Of a stretch of DNA of 64,000 nt, positions 25,016 to 36,559 are shown one piece after another. Under the pieces are notes generated by a model. The model was not told the DNA's origin, did not search any database, and saw only the letters and a program-made list of their open reading frames with translations. The translations under genes were made by a program, and so were the position numbers. Location of the stretch: contig CM060107.1 in NCBI GenBank assembly GCA_030522415.1, forward strand, positions 21,798,071 to 21,862,070. Reading direction: 5' to 3'. The stretch is from Channallabes apus. Taxonomy: Eukaryota > Chordata > Actinopteri > Siluriformes > Clariidae. Numbering within the stretch: position 1 is the stretch's first letter; every line of letters starts with the position of its first letter.

Positions 25016-25929
25016 TAATCATGATTGTTTCTATTTTTGACCCATTAAGGAAAAAAATAATTTATTGTGTCTATTATTGAGCCATTAAGAAAAAAGGAAC
25101 TTTTGCTGGATTGCAGTGACTTCACCTTGGAAGATATCGGAGGGCAGAACAGACAGTCACATCTGCATGTCACTTAACCCAGCAGCTGTTAAACAAAAGT
25201 ATGAAATATACAAAAAGGACAACAAATACAGTGTTTGGGTATAAAAGAACGTAAAATAATTTCCCATTGGGTTGTTGTTTGATGCCATTCTTATCTGACT
25301 TGTCTTTCAGAACAAGAAATGAAAATGTAATTGAAATAATACAGATCTGCCTTTAGATAACAATAAGGACCTTCTGGCGGGACCTGCATTTCCACTTAGT
25401 TCTAAAGGCTGTTAGATGTATGTTAAAACAGTGGTTACAATATTTGACTATGAAAGCATGTAAATAGTTCCATGCGGTACATTATTTAAAATGAGTATCC
25501 TACAATATACTGTACATGTCGTGTTACTAGTGACCCATAGTTTTATATGACTCATTTAATAGCATGAATAACTAACATTATCCTGCATACTTTGAACACT
25601 AGTGAAAACATCTGTTATTACAACAGGTATTTTAGTCAGTATGTAACATTACTTGTTATAAGGAACTGGTATTATGGCCATATTACAATAAAGAGGAAGT
25701 ATTTACTTCTGTAGGCCAGGAAGTGCTTGTCATCGTATTTTTAAAAAAAAGCTTTTAAAAAGCTTAAATAATTTTTTTTAGAATCCCCAAAACCTATCCA
25801 GTGAACCAGCCAGAAACAAATATTTCAGTGAACAAATAACAAAACAGCTCTTACATCAGCAGTTTCCTTTAAGCCTTAGAACACACCAAAACTTTGAACT
25901 GAATGCATGTCCTAACCCAGGATGGCTGC
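25016..25929. other. AT-rich non-coding DNA
   Basis: No feature recognised. Confidence 0.4.
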
Positions 25930-26560
25930 TTTTACAATCTCATATTCACAGTAAGTTGTAGATATAGAGCAGACAAACATTGTTACTGCAAGCAGAAGTG
26001 AATTCACTGATGAACTGACAGGCTGGGCAAGGAGAGCATCAATCAGAGAAGCACCCAAGAGGCCATAAGCTATAAGAATGCCCAGTTGCAGTTCTACATG
26101 AATTGTCACGAATTGCAAAAGGGACTTCTTTCTTTCAACAATTTTGTTCTGCTTCCATAAAGGCCAGATTTGAGTGCTAACTAATCGTTGTCCTGTGGAC
26201 GGATTCTCCCACCTGAGCTGTCAGTTTAGGTGGACGGCCATGTCTTGGTAGGTTTGAAGTTGTGCCATACTCTTTCCATTTTTGGATGATGAATTGAACA
26301 GTGCTTGATGAGATTTTCAAAGCTTCAGATATTTTTTAGAACCTAATCCTGCTTTAAACTTCTCCACAGCCTTATCCCAGACCTGTCTCGTGTGTTCCTT
26401 AGACTTCATAATGCTGTTTGTTCACTAATGTTCTCTCACAAACCTCTGAGGGCATCACAGAATGGAATATATACATATGGAAAATATTTTGTTGAGGGGG
26501 AAAAAATAATAGTCCTGCCACCTAGTGCATTGCTAAGTTTGTGGTCTTGTACACATTGTA
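25930..26560 (-). pseudogene. Fragments of Tc1-like transposons
   Basis: From 26155 to 26420 the minus strand corresponds to the N-terminal DNA-binding half of a Tc1 transposase. The same nucleotide blocks (CCATAAAGGCC, TGTCCTGTGGACGGATTC, GGACGGCCATGTCTTGGTAG, CCATACTCTTTCCATTT) occur in the better copy at 44405-45967. Frames are broken. The neighbouring 25930-26120 stretch contains GGGCAAGGAGAGCATCAATC, familiar from Tc1-like transposase genes in plus orientation. It seems to be a second, opposite fragment rather than a host membrane-protein exon. Confidence 0.65.
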
Positions 26561-27097
26561 GGTTTCAGTAGAATCAGGCTGTGTTGAAGAATGAACGACT
26601 GCAGGCAGAGTTTATCAGCAGTAGCAGTGAATCAGTGAGTCTTCTGACTGACAGCATGAATTAGTTGCTTATGTAATGAGCATGTATGTAATAATTGGGG
26701 TGATGACCCTTTGCTTAAAATATAGTTGTTGTTGTTGGTCTTTCGGCTGCTCAAATATAGTATTGGGTAAAATTTGTGCGGTTTTACAAAGGAATTACAT
26801 TCTTAGTTTTACTGAAAATCCTGCAGAACCAGCCTTCATAACCAGTTCTTATGAGGCCTTTGTCACACCTGCTTCCCTTTTCATGCATGCAAAACATTCT
26901 TTTTTTTTGTCTGTCTGAAAAGTGCCTTTTACATAATATGGTGTTTTGTTTTTCGGCCTATATATATATAGATGTACAGGGCTGATAGTGGAAAAAATTC
27001 CTGAGCCTGAACTTTTTTTCCTTGCCACCCCATGGTGAGTAGGGGTGGGGGTACTATGTATGCGACGCACTTTTAACACATAACGCTTTTAACACAA

Positions 27098-27149
<52 letters not shown>

Positions 27150-27171
27150 AATAGTAATATAAATATTAATT

Positions 27172-27226
<55 letters not shown>

Positions 27227-27245
27227 GTATATATATATATATAAA
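27098..27245. repeat. (TA)n / (AG)n low-complexity cluster
   Basis: Two TA tracts (about 27103-27145 and 27176-27210), an AG tract and a short third TA tract. The segment just after (27246-27275) contains CATAAACTTTTGCACAGTCC, a Tc1-like terminal signature. Confidence 0.9.
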
Positions 27246-27275
27246 GGTGCCATAAACTTTTGCACAGTCCTGTAT

Positions 27276-28418
27276 ATTAATACAGGATGTAGTTAAAAAA
27301 AACACTAAATAAGGATTAAACAGGTAGTGATAATCAACTGAAACGAGACATGTTATTATTAAGCCTTAACAAAGTAAATGTGGAAAAAGTAGTAGTAATT
27401 GTTATAAACTTGTAATAAGTTATCGTTTATATAAATATTTGCTGGAATTAAAATGTGTGCAATATGTCTAGAGTTATAGTTTAGTACAACCGAACATGAA
27501 CCCACCAAACAAATCACTTTTATTTTGAAATCTAAGTCTGGCGGTTAAAGATGGCCAGTTTTGAGCATGACCAATCTTACGGAAGCATTTTCCCTAACCA
27601 CGCCTACACAATGACGTCGCTGACAGACTCTCATCCTGCGTTCCATTCCGAAGTGTACTACATAAGGTGCTCCCTTCTCCCTGGTCCGTTTACAGGGAAT
27701 GCCGGTTAAGATGGGGCAATACAATCTGACTCACGTGAATTAACAAGAGAATTAAAAACATTAAAAAGAACTTGTGGTCGCTTACAGGCTACTACGTTGG
27801 GGAAAAAAAATAGTTTTAGCACATTTTACAGCTCTCTGATATTTACATAGCGCAATTATTAGATTAATAATAATTCATTGATTCAGGTTTTTTTTTACAG
27901 AGCCTATATAATACTAAGGATTTCTTGATTCAATTAAAATGTGAATTTTTGTGACCTTTTAAAATAATGTCGTCCTCGATAATAATGATAAATAAATAAA
28001 TCCTTTTTCACGCTCCAGAGAGACGCAATGACCTATGGGAAATATTTTATTCCTTTTTCCGGTGAAGGGAAGACCTGTTGTTCACTTATTCCCTACACCA
28101 TTCGCAGTTCACTTTGAACTGGACATATTCGTTCCCTGAGGGCTGGAATTACACCTGACATGTGAAGCCTGTTACCCTGTGAAGTATATTGAAGGCAGAT
28201 CGGAGCGCACCCACACCTTCAGTTCCTCAAAAAAGAAAGTGGAGCTAATCACATATAACCTGTCAGATAAAAACCTTACATGCAATTTAAAACTCGTCAC
28301 TATTTAAAATAATTGTAAGAATACAGATTACTAAAAGCTCTAATTTCGCTATTTGGCCTTCCTTATATAAAAATAATCTTTTATTTTCGTCCGTCCTGCT
28401 CATGTGGCAACGTTTTGT
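27276..28418. other. Non-coding DNA with one interspersed repeat
   Basis: 27895-28060 is shared with 36138-36310 (same orientation: AAGGATTTCTTGATT, TCCTCGATAATAAT, TTTCACGCTCCAG, ATGACCTATGGGA), so both are copies of an unidentified repeat. Around 27640 the phrase CGTTCCATTCCGAAGTGTAC resembles termini of teleost DNA transposons. No gene seen. Confidence 0.45.
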
Positions 28419-28433
28419 CCAGCAGATGGCGGT
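28419..28433 (+). promoter_or_regulatory. CTCF-like motif, full consensus match
   Basis: CCAGCAGATGGCGGT fits the CTCF core consensus at 15 of 15 positions. It touches the 8-bp target site of the hAT MITE inserted at 28440. Confidence 0.45.
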
Positions 28434-28439
28434 AGAGAC

Positions 28440-29030
28440 TAGTGATAAGAAGTTTTAATCATTTTAGTGACTCGGTTCTTTGAATCTCGTTCATCAAAAT
28501 AAACAATTTTGTTTTTGAGTCATTTAGTTCATTTCGTTCTTTTGATCTAAAATAAAATGTTACATTTTCAATAAACAGACCCCCATACATTTTGTCTATA
28601 CTTCCAGTTATTAAAATATTACAATGCCACAAAGGACATATAATGATAAACAGAATGAGCAACTCACCTCTCATATCTTCTAGTCCGAGTTGTTTGTTCT
28701 TTTGAATCTATTACATCACATAGCGTCTATGGGAGGCACGTGACAAAAGAACGAACGACTCGGACTAGAAGTCTCGTTGTGAAGAATCGATCAATTCTGT
28801 TTCCTGTGTACTGCACTTCATGTCGTCTATGGGAGTCATTTGACAAAATAAAGAATGAACTGGACCAAAAGACTCAAAGGTAACTACTCATTTCTGGTTC
28901 CTGTACCTAACCAACAGAGGTTTTGCAATGCTTTGCGCATGCACGCCCAAGAGAAAATGATTCGTTATCACTCTCCGAGACTACTCAGTCTTCGGTGTCA
29001 CGTTAAAGACTCGTTCATGAACGACCACTA
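28440..29030 (+). mobile_element. hAT-like MITE, copy 2, with perfect 8-bp target duplication
   Basis: The 591-bp element begins TAGTGATAAG and ends GACCACTA. It is flanked by GTAGAGAC at 28432-28439 and 29031-29038. An 8-bp duplication and TAGTG/CACTA-type ends are hallmarks of the hAT superfamily. No transposase is encoded; the ORF at 28459-28674 is spurious. Internal palindromic GTTCATGAAC and paired ACGAACGACTC blocks are shared with copies 1 and 3. Confidence 0.92.
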
Positions 29031-29038
29031 GTAGAGAC

Positions 29039-29971
29039 TTCTCCCTACTAGTCATAAACGCACTAATTATGATTGTGTTAAATATGGTCATTAAGACTGA
29101 TGGAATAATTCTTTATTAAATTAATGATTTAATAATTGTTTAGTTTTCTGTATATATGCATGCATAAGAGCAGTGTCTAAATTCTTGCAGAAGTATACCC
29201 AAACATTTCAACTTTTTGGTTTTGAAATGTTTTAGTTAGAAATTTTCCTGGTCCTCTTATTTGACTGGACAAACAGCGTTCCTGACACTCAGTATAACTG
29301 CACTGGCAGATTTTTCTTTGTATCACCTCACTTGTCTGTGTCCGCTAAATTCCAAATCTAGGAAAAGTTTGTGACATAGACACTTATTACAGTTACTACA
29401 ATCCAGGGTCTGCCCTGGGTCTTGTAGTGCCCTAGACAATTTGTGTCATTCAGGTGAATAATTCATGTACTACATGCTACATATTGCATTATAAAGTTAG
29501 ATTTTTTTAGGATGTAAAAGTTAACAGGTTACAGAATAATAAACTATTTAAATCCATATAGCATAACAAACATGTAGCAGTACTATACTATATATAGTAC
29601 AAAACTTTAAAAGTTCACCTCACACTGTGTGTTAGTTTGTGTGGGCATGGCAACATGTAAAGCTATATTTAGCTGCAAAAATAAACAACAAATTAGGCAT
29701 GTTTTTGAAATGGCAGTCACTGTATATGAATGTATTGTTTCTATAACTGATGTATAAAGTAATTTCACACCCACAGGACGATTGTATCTGACCGAGATCT
29801 TAAATAGTCCATTCATGCTCGAAAAACGTCCAATGTGACTGAATTAAAACAATTCTGCATAGAAGAGTAAGCCGAAATTCCTCTACAGCAACTTGAAAGT
29901 CTCATTGGCAAACGCTTGATTACCAAGGGTGGCATAACCAGTTATTACTGGTTATATGAGGAATAAAACTG
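29039..29971. other. AT-rich non-coding DNA
   Basis: No gene recognised. A small hairpin (arms ATAACCAGT/ACTGGTTAT, 4-nt loop) lies just before the 5S fragment. Confidence 0.4.
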
Positions 29972-30037
29972 AAAAGCTTATAGGACCTGGACTCCCAGGT
30001 AGTCTCACATCCAAGCACTAACCAGGGCCAACCCTGC
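29972..30037 (-). pseudogene. 5S rRNA 3'-half fragment
   Basis: Read on the minus strand, GCAGGG ... CCTGGTTAGTGCTTGGATG ... GAGAC ... AAGCTTTT follows vertebrate 5S rRNA from about nucleotide 55 to the 3' end, including the C-box region and the terminal T run. There are several substitutions (for example TTAGTGCTTGG for TTAGTACTTGG). The 5' half is missing: at about 30038 the sequence switches to GC-rich retroelement DNA. A truncated 5S pseudogene or the head of a 5S-derived SINE are the options. Confidence 0.75.
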
Positions 30038-30039
30038 AA

Positions 30040-31260
30040 CCGCCGAGTTGCAGCACAACTCCGGAAGAAGGAGCATCTTCCGGACGGAACCAGCGCCAGC
30101 AAGGCGACACGACGAGATGAGGATCCTGGCACTGGATCTCGGGGCGGAGCCCAACGTTGACGTTGCGCAGGTGCCGGAGCAAGCTACAGCTCCGTGCCGG
30201 CGATGTGCGCTGAAGCTGTGCCTTCCCTCCTACAACGGCGCCGTCGAACCCTACGCGTTCCTCGCCCAAGTGGAGCTAGCCACGACCGCCCGCAGCTCGG
30301 GGGCACTCGGTAGGTGAATCTAGCCGGGGACAGGGCTACCCGTCATGGCTAGATAACGAACAGGTCTCCGGGGTTTTGTGCCGATGCCGAGACTACCGAT
30401 ACTATGTTCTCAGGCCTGAGGGACAGCGTACCCCAGCAGACGTTAAACTAGTTCCGGTGGACGCGGCAGCTAAACATCCGGTAGCAGGTGCTGATCAGCC
30501 GTGCAAGCCGGCGTGCAGCGAGTTACTGCGCCGTCCGCAGTTGTTTCACCTGTGCCGCAGCTGGACAGTGAACGCTCTTTCCACCGAGGTGACCGCTACA
30601 CGGCGAATAAGGGCCCCACCCAGCACTCGCGGGCACCTATGGAGCGTGTGGGCGTGGACACTCACAGCCGGGGGCGAGACTTTGCTACTGGAGACTAGGT
30701 ATGGGTATATTTCTCCGGAAGGAAGAGAGGGCTGTCACCCAAGCTCATGTCTCACTGGGTGGGCCCCTGTATGGTAATTACCCAGTTCTCCGATGTCATC
30801 TACCGGGTGCGGTTGGCGGGTTGGAGTTTTGTTCCACCGAGACCGTCTGGCGCCTTACCAGCCGCACACCGGCGAAACATCGAACTCTGAGGAGGCCGGA
30901 CCGCCTCCGGGACAATGTTGCGTTCCTCCCTCCCCCACAAAAGGACTCCGGTGTTCACAACGCCAGCGCCGACCGCCTTCACGCCTCCGAGAGGGAGAGT
31001 CATGGTGACCGGGGACGGTAACAGCTCGGGTGGGGGCAGTGTGGCGTAGGCGGGACGGCGGCTGGCGACCGTCATGCTTTGCAGGAGGTTCGCTGTGTGT
31101 GTTCACCATGGTTGGGACGTTTGGTCGGGTTGGTGGCTTCGGCCATGTTGGGGTGTTAATGTATGCGCGCTTGACGTGTGCGTGCGTGACCTGTATGTGT
31201 GAGTGCTTGTGCTGTGTTTAATAAACTACGCCCCAGCCATTTGCATTGGGGAGCAAGTAA
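30040..31260 (+). pseudogene. Internally deleted gypsy-type LTR retrotransposon
   Basis: A GC-rich island (plus strand) that joins two far-apart parts of a retrotransposon. Near 30205-30290 the frame reads 'LCLPSYNGAVEPYAFLAQVE', like a gypsy capsid N-terminus. Near 30725-30870, in several frames, it reads 'LSPKLMSHWVGPCMVI' and 'YRVRLAG', then 'HRDRLAPYQPHT', the integrase C-terminal domain. Protease, reverse transcriptase, RNase H and the integrase core are missing between them. The segment to about 31260, with AATAAA at 31221-31226, may be 3' LTR. The element abuts the 5S fragment on its left and an L1-like remnant on its right. Confidence 0.65.
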
Positions 31261-31289
31261 GCTCACTCGTCCTCCAAGATCCCTGCTAG

Positions 31290-32500
31290 CATCGAGAAAT
31301 GCTACAATATAATAACAAATCATCGGCATGCAATGATAATTTATGTTAAATTCCATTACGGATGATTCCCTTGAATACAGAGGAAGATGTCAATGTGATG
31401 TACAGAGGCTCAATGGCGATGGCAAAGAGTAAAGGTGATAAAGGGCAACCTTGACGACATCCCAGAGCAAAATAATCTGAATAAACATAAGATTGAATTC
31501 TGCTTGCAAATCAAGACGCTGCTTCAGTAATTCTGGAGAAGGTTTCAGTGTATAACTTTGATCAAGGTTACTAATCGCATCTGTAAGTTCTTTAAGTCTG
31601 GCATTAATCTTTTTATTAGCATGAACAGAATAAGAGATCCTTTGACCTCTTAGGTAGTGTCCCATAGCAGAGAATATGAGACTGAAACGTTTTTATTGAA
31701 GGACAAGAACTCCTCAATAGAACTTGAAAATGAATTAACTCTCCTCTTCGGGCAGATAAAGAATTTTGTGAAATCTCCAAAGTGGTGGGCTACGTTTATA
31801 GATAGAAAGTTGAATATCCAATAGCAGAGGTGAATGGTCAGATATTACAATACCAGAATAGTCAGAAGAAGTAAGACACGAATCAAGAGCTCTGTCTATA
31901 AAAAAGTAATCAATCCTGGAATAAGAATGGTGCACCTGGGAGAAAAAATAAACTTTTTTGATTGAAGGGTTGCGAAATCTCCATGGATCAATAAGATCGT
32001 TCTGTTTCATAAAATCTGAAAATATTTTAGGCATAGATGATGGAGTCACATTACGAGGATTAGCTCGATCCAAGATGGGATCAAAAACACAATTCAGATC
32101 TCCACCGAGGATCAGCAAATGAGTTTTCAAGAAGGGGATGTTACTCAGCAGTCTATTAGCGAATTCAGCATCATCAAAATTTGGGGCATATACATTTACC
32201 AGCAAAACCTTTTTTTGCATTAGTGTACCAGCAACATTGATGTATCTACCATTCTTATCAGCGATAACAGTGGTCGATGAGAATTGAACTTTCTTATTAA
32301 TGAGAATGGAAACTCCTCTAGCTTTCGAATTAAAGTTTGAGTGAAGGACCTGAATTACCCAAGGGCAATATAACCTATAATGATCTTTGCTGCGAAGGTG
32401 AGTCTCCTGTAAAAATGCTATATCCGAATTTAGACGTTTCAAGTGTGTGAAAACCTTAGATCTCTCTACCCAACATTCCAACTAATGAATCTAAGAGGCA
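31290..32500 (-). pseudogene. L1-like LINE ORF2 fragment with internal RT deletion
   Basis: On the minus strand an apurinic endonuclease domain is open from 32481 to 31735: 'DIAFLQETHLRS' (catalytic Glu), 'VLLVNVYAPN', 'HLLILGGDLNCV' (Asp/Asn), 'SRIDYFFI', 'SDHSPLLLDI' (Asp-His). The first endonuclease motif (ISWNVG) sits just upstream in another frame. A linker follows (31665 down), and the sequence then jumps to the later reverse transcriptase part ('[15 protein letters not shown]' near 31410-31460 and an 'ADDLLLY' box near 31310). The earlier RT motifs are missing. This is an L1-clade order, distinct from the L2 element at 59-64 kb. Confidence 0.85.
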
Positions 32501-33460
32501 TGCCTGACCCAGCAATGCTGGGATCTATATTGCCATTAACCATTCAAAAGGAAGAAAAAAAACATTATTATAAATGTAAAAAGAATTGTTTAAAAAAAAA
32601 ATTACTTCGGAGGCAGTGTCGCAATACATGAATCGCTACACAAAAGAATCGTGATTAAATACTGAATCAATTTTACCCCTCATCTCTACCCAGTAGCATC
32701 TCTACTTTCTGAGAAGCCTGTGAAAAGCTCAGAATACTCAGAATGCTGTCTGTACTTCCTTTGTAGAAAATGGTGAGGATGGTTGGGGGAAGATGAGGAA
32801 GATAGGCAAGTGCACACACACATCAAAAGGGGATTGAGCACCTGCCCTTTTTCTTCCTCAAGGGAAAGCGTCCTTTTTTGTTTTTAAAATAAATTAATTT
32901 ATGTATGTATGCATGTGCGTGTTTCTATTTGTGTAACACTTTGCAGCGTATCTGCGTATAGTGCATATATCTCCGTGCAGCACAGACAGGCAGAGAGCCG
33001 CAGAAGTGAAGCCAGCCCAACCTTTCCAATTGTATTTGTCTTGGTGTGGAGGTGAGTGGTGATGAACAAAAGACTAACCTACCTGTCCTCGAATTTACAG
33101 TTAATTATCCAAAAGATAAATATAGTTAACTAGTTAACTGCACACTCATAAGCGCTTTTTAAAAGATATATAGCACCATCTGTTGAATTTTGAGAAGTTT
33201 ATTTATAAAGGTAGATTTTTTAATGATATGGGCGGTGTTTATGGGCAGATTGCGATGAATGAAAGTCTGTATGTTACTTTAAGCTCGGCCAAATACACCG
33301 GTGAAACCTCATTAAAATTTGTTCAGTAGTGTTTAGGTAATGTGAGCAAAAAACAGACAAAATTCCAAAAACCATCTTGATGTGTTCTATTACTCAGCTT
33401 GCATCCCCCCAAATTCTTATTTTTGCAAATATCTTCAATGTACAGACACGGCAACATATA
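32501..33460. other. Non-coding DNA
   Basis: No gene or recognised repeat; AT-rich with short simple repeats. Confidence 0.4.
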
Positions 33461-33537
33461 CAGTGGAACCTTGGATTACAAACATAATTTGTTTCAAAAC
33501 ACTCGTAAAATCAAAGCGAATAAGAAATAATGTAAAC

Positions 33538-33772
33538 TGTTGTTATTGTTGGTCACTCCCGACAAGGGGTTGCCACAGAGTAATATTCAGTCCGTACAAC
33601 AACTTGGCACAGGTTTTACGCCGGATGCCCTTCCTGACGCAACCCTCTCATTTTATCCGGGCTTGGGACCGGCACTGCATCCAGTGGCTGGGGTTTGGGC
33701 ACCGGCTGGCAATCGAACCCGGGCCTTCCGCATGGCAGGTGAAACACCTACCACTGAGCCACCAGTGCCTGT
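33538..33772 (-). repeat. tRNA-derived SINE (second family), inverted
   Basis: On the minus strand: GGCACTGGTGGCTCAGTGGT (A box), GGGTTCGATTGCC (B box), then a tail with GGAAGGGCATCCGGCG and a CAACAA-type end at 33538. This tRNA head and tail differ from those of the V-SINEs. The two overlapping plus-strand ORFs are not genes. Confidence 0.82.
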
Positions 33773-33828
33773 ATTTATACTATAATATACATATAATATA
33801 ATATACTGTATTACTTTTTTACTCTTAC

Positions 33829-34199
33829 TTGAGTAATATTTGTCGCCTTGCACCTCCAGGGCCTGGGTTCGATTCCCCGGCCAGGCTCGATTCCCGTCTC
33901 TGTGCGCATGGAGTTTGCATGTTCTCCCCGTGCTTGGGGGGTTTCCTCCAGGTACTCCAGTTTCCTCCCACAGTCCAAAGATATGCAGGTTAGGCTAATT
34001 GGCGTTCCTAAATTGCCCGTAGTGTGTGATTGGGTGTGTGAGTGTGTGTACAGTATGTGTGTGTGCCCTGCGATGGATTGGCACCCTGTCCAGGGTGTAC
34101 CCCGCCTAGTGCCCGAAGTCTCCTGGGATAGGCTCAAGGTCCCCCGCGACCCTGAACACAGGATTAAGCGGTATAGAAAATGAATGAATGAGTAATATT
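33829..34199 (+). repeat. 5'-truncated V-SINE with 12-bp target duplication
   Basis: The SINE starts within the tRNA head at GTCGCCTTGCACCTCC (33841) and continues through B box, central domain, a short TG tract and tail to GAATGAATG. TGAGTAATATTT flanks it on both sides (ending 33840, and starting about 34188), proving a separate insertion inside the previous one. Confidence 0.88.
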
Positions 34200-34751
34200 T
34201 TAGATGGCTACTTTTTACTTCTTGACTACATTTTTGGCTACTTTATCTGAATATAACTTACTAGAGGTGACGCCACCTGCGTACATGAGTTTTACTTGCT
34301 GCCTCCTGTAAGAAATAATGTAAACAAATTATTCTAATTATTCATTCCACAGTCCAAAAAAATAAAAACATAAAAGTAATTAATACAAAATATAAAGTAA
34401 AAATAAAACAAATTACCCTACACTTTTCCTTTAAAAAAAGTAAAAATAAATTCAGACAGATAAATGTTTCCTTTTATGCGCACAGGTGTGTATGTGTATT
34501 TGCGTATTTGTGGTATGTTTTTACGGAAAAAAATGTATTAACGGAAAAAAAAATTATTGGAAAAATTTGCAAGGAACATCGCTAATAACTGTGCAGGGGA
34601 GACGATTACCCACAATTCCGTAGCACAAGAGAGAAAAAAACTCGTAAACCAAGACTTGTTTTTCAAATTAAAATTTGGTAAAAATCTTTGCTCGTCTTGT
34701 GGAACACTCTCAAACCGTGTTACTCGCAATCCGAGATTCCACTGTATATAT

Positions 34752-35340
34752 TAGTGATGGACTGTTCATGAACGATTTGTTCTTTTTGAATGAATCTTTA
34801 ACATAACTCAGATGAACAAGTAGTCTCGGAGAGTGATTCGTTCATTTACTATTGGGCGCACATGCGCAAAGCATCGCAAAATCTCTGTGTTATACAGGAA
34901 ACAGAAATGAGTAGTTACCTTTGAGTCTTTTCAGTACTGAGTCGTTTGTTCTTTTGTCACGTGACTCCCATAGACGCTATTGAGTGCAGGACACAGGAAA
35001 CAGTATTGAATGGTTCTGCTAGTGAGTCTTCGAGTCCGAGTCGTTCGTTCTTTTGTTACATGATTCCCATAGACGCTATGTGGTGCAATAGATTCAAAAG
35101 AACGAACAACTCAGATTGGAGGATATGAGAGGCGAGCTGCTCATTCTGTTTATTATAATATGTCCTATGTATGTGTATGTAGACGTATTGGGGGACTTTT
35201 TTATTGAAAATGCACCATTTTATTTTATTTCTGTTCAAGAGAGCGAAATGAACTAAATGACTCAAAAAAAGATTAGTTCATTTTGATGAATGAGTTTCAA
35301 AGAATCGAGTCACTAAAATGATTAAAACTTCCCATCACTA
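34752..35340 (-). mobile_element. hAT-like MITE, copy 3, inverted
   Basis: 589 bp, TAGTGATGGACTGTTC to CTTCCCATCACTA, reverse-oriented relative to copies 1 and 2. Flanks GTATATAT (34744-34751) and GTATTTAT (35341-35348) form an 8-bp duplication with one mismatch. The target is the right edge of the TA-flanked MITE ending at 34744, so this insertion came later. Confidence 0.88.
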
Positions 35341-35762
35341 GTATTTATATACTAAAGTTAGCTAAAGTTTAGCTAAAACAATATATAATGGGCATACATT
35401 TGGGCATTACATCTCCATAACTTTATGGAGAAACGACAGCTAATTTGCATAAATTTGACACAAGCCATTGCAGATGATCAAGTGTTATGTGGTAGGGATT
35501 GGAGAGCTGCACCATGAGATGAGAATAATATTTATAATTTATATTTATAATATTTATATTTTGTTCCCTCAACAAAACGCCACCATTCCTAACAAGCTGC
35601 AAAGTCAATAGCATACACCTCACTTCCCCTGTGCGTTACCATGGTAGCTTAAGCCCGTCGGGTACTGTGGCTGCTGTGAAAATTTCACACGTTAAATATT
35701 GAATATTTATTGAAACAAAAACTGATACCATCATAAAACATACTATTGAAACATGTATACCT
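35341..35762. other. AT-rich non-coding DNA
   Basis: No feature recognised. Confidence 0.4.
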
Positions 35763-36114
35763 TGCAAATAAATTCACTCATTCATTCATTTTCTGTACCG
35801 CTTAATCCTGTGTTCAGGGTCGCGGGGGGACCTGGAGCCTATCCCAGGAGACTTCGGGCACTAGGCGGGGTATACCCTGGACAGGGTGCCAATCCATCGC
35901 AGGGCACACACACATACACACACTCACACACCCAATCACACACTACGGGCAATTTAGGAACGCCAATTAGCCTAACCTGCATATCTTTGGACTGTGGGAG
36001 GAAACCGGAGTGCCCGGAGCCCCATGCACACAGAGACGGGAATCGAACCCAGACCCTGGAGATGCAAGGCGACAGTGCTAACCACTACACCACCGAGCCG
36101 CCTGTAAATAAATT
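35763..36114 (-). repeat. V-SINE, inverted, with target duplication
   Basis: The element (about 35775-36102) carries tail, short CA tract, central domain with a small internal deletion (GGAAACCGGAGTGCCCGGAG) and head. TG[C/T]AAATAAATT flanks both sides (35763-35774, 36103-36114; one mismatch). Confidence 0.88.
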
Positions 36115-36137
36115 ATTGATTAATAATAACAATTGAT

Positions 36138-36310
36138 TAAAGCCTATAAAATACTAAGAATTTCTTGATTAAATTAAAATGTAAATTTTTTGTTTCCTTT
36201 TAATATGATGTCATCCTCGATAATAATAATAAAAAAATATATAAATCTTTTTTCGAGCTCCATTTTTTTCACGCTCCAGCAATGATTTATGGGATTTTTT
36301 AATTCTATTT
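36138..36310 (+). repeat. Unidentified interspersed repeat, second copy
   Basis: Shares blocks in the same order with 27895-28060 (TACTAAGAATTTCTTGATT, CATCCTCGATAATAAT, TTCACGCTCCAG). Family unknown. Confidence 0.6.
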
Positions 36311-36559
36311 TGTACACATCTGATGAAAAATTAAACAATTGGATGAGTGTGAGAAATTTTTAATTAATTGGCAAGTAAATCAGAGTTCTGTTAATACAGT
36401 ATATTTCATGTTTTGCTTGAAAAAAAAATATGAGAAGTGTCCTTTTTTCCACTTGAGCCCCTGCTGTACATGTCCCTGTAGAATAGAGGTAGTCCCCTAC
36501 AGTACTTACAGTACAAACGAGTTCAATTCCAGGAGCACGTTCATAAGTCAGATATGTTC

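Larger units (their letters stand above)
33461..34744. mobile_element. TA-flanked MITE split by nested SINE insertions
   Basis: Left end TA|CAGTGGAACCTTGGATTAC at 33461; right end CTCGCAATCCGAGATTCCAC then TG|TA at 34744. The terminal inverted repeat matches the copy at 57830-58458. A 17-bp direct repeat (TAAGAAATAATGTAAAC at about 33520-33537 and 34311-34327) marks where about 770 bp of other repeats were inserted. No transposase. Confidence 0.75.

Noticed and set aside
25912..26118. Minus-strand ORF of 68 codons with a hydrophobic stretch, resembling a transmembrane exon
   Set aside because: The other strand carries a sequence typical of Tc1-like transposase genes and the neighbouring 26155-26420 is Tc1 too, so the hydrophobic frame is an antisense artefact.
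30018..31109. Cluster of overlapping ORFs on both strands at 30-31 kb as a possible GC-rich host gene
   Set aside because: Gag-like and integrase-like peptides on the plus strand show a deleted gypsy element; the ORFs reflect GC content.
33382..34183. ORFs of 108-139 codons on both strands
   Set aside because: They lie entirely within two SINEs and a MITE.
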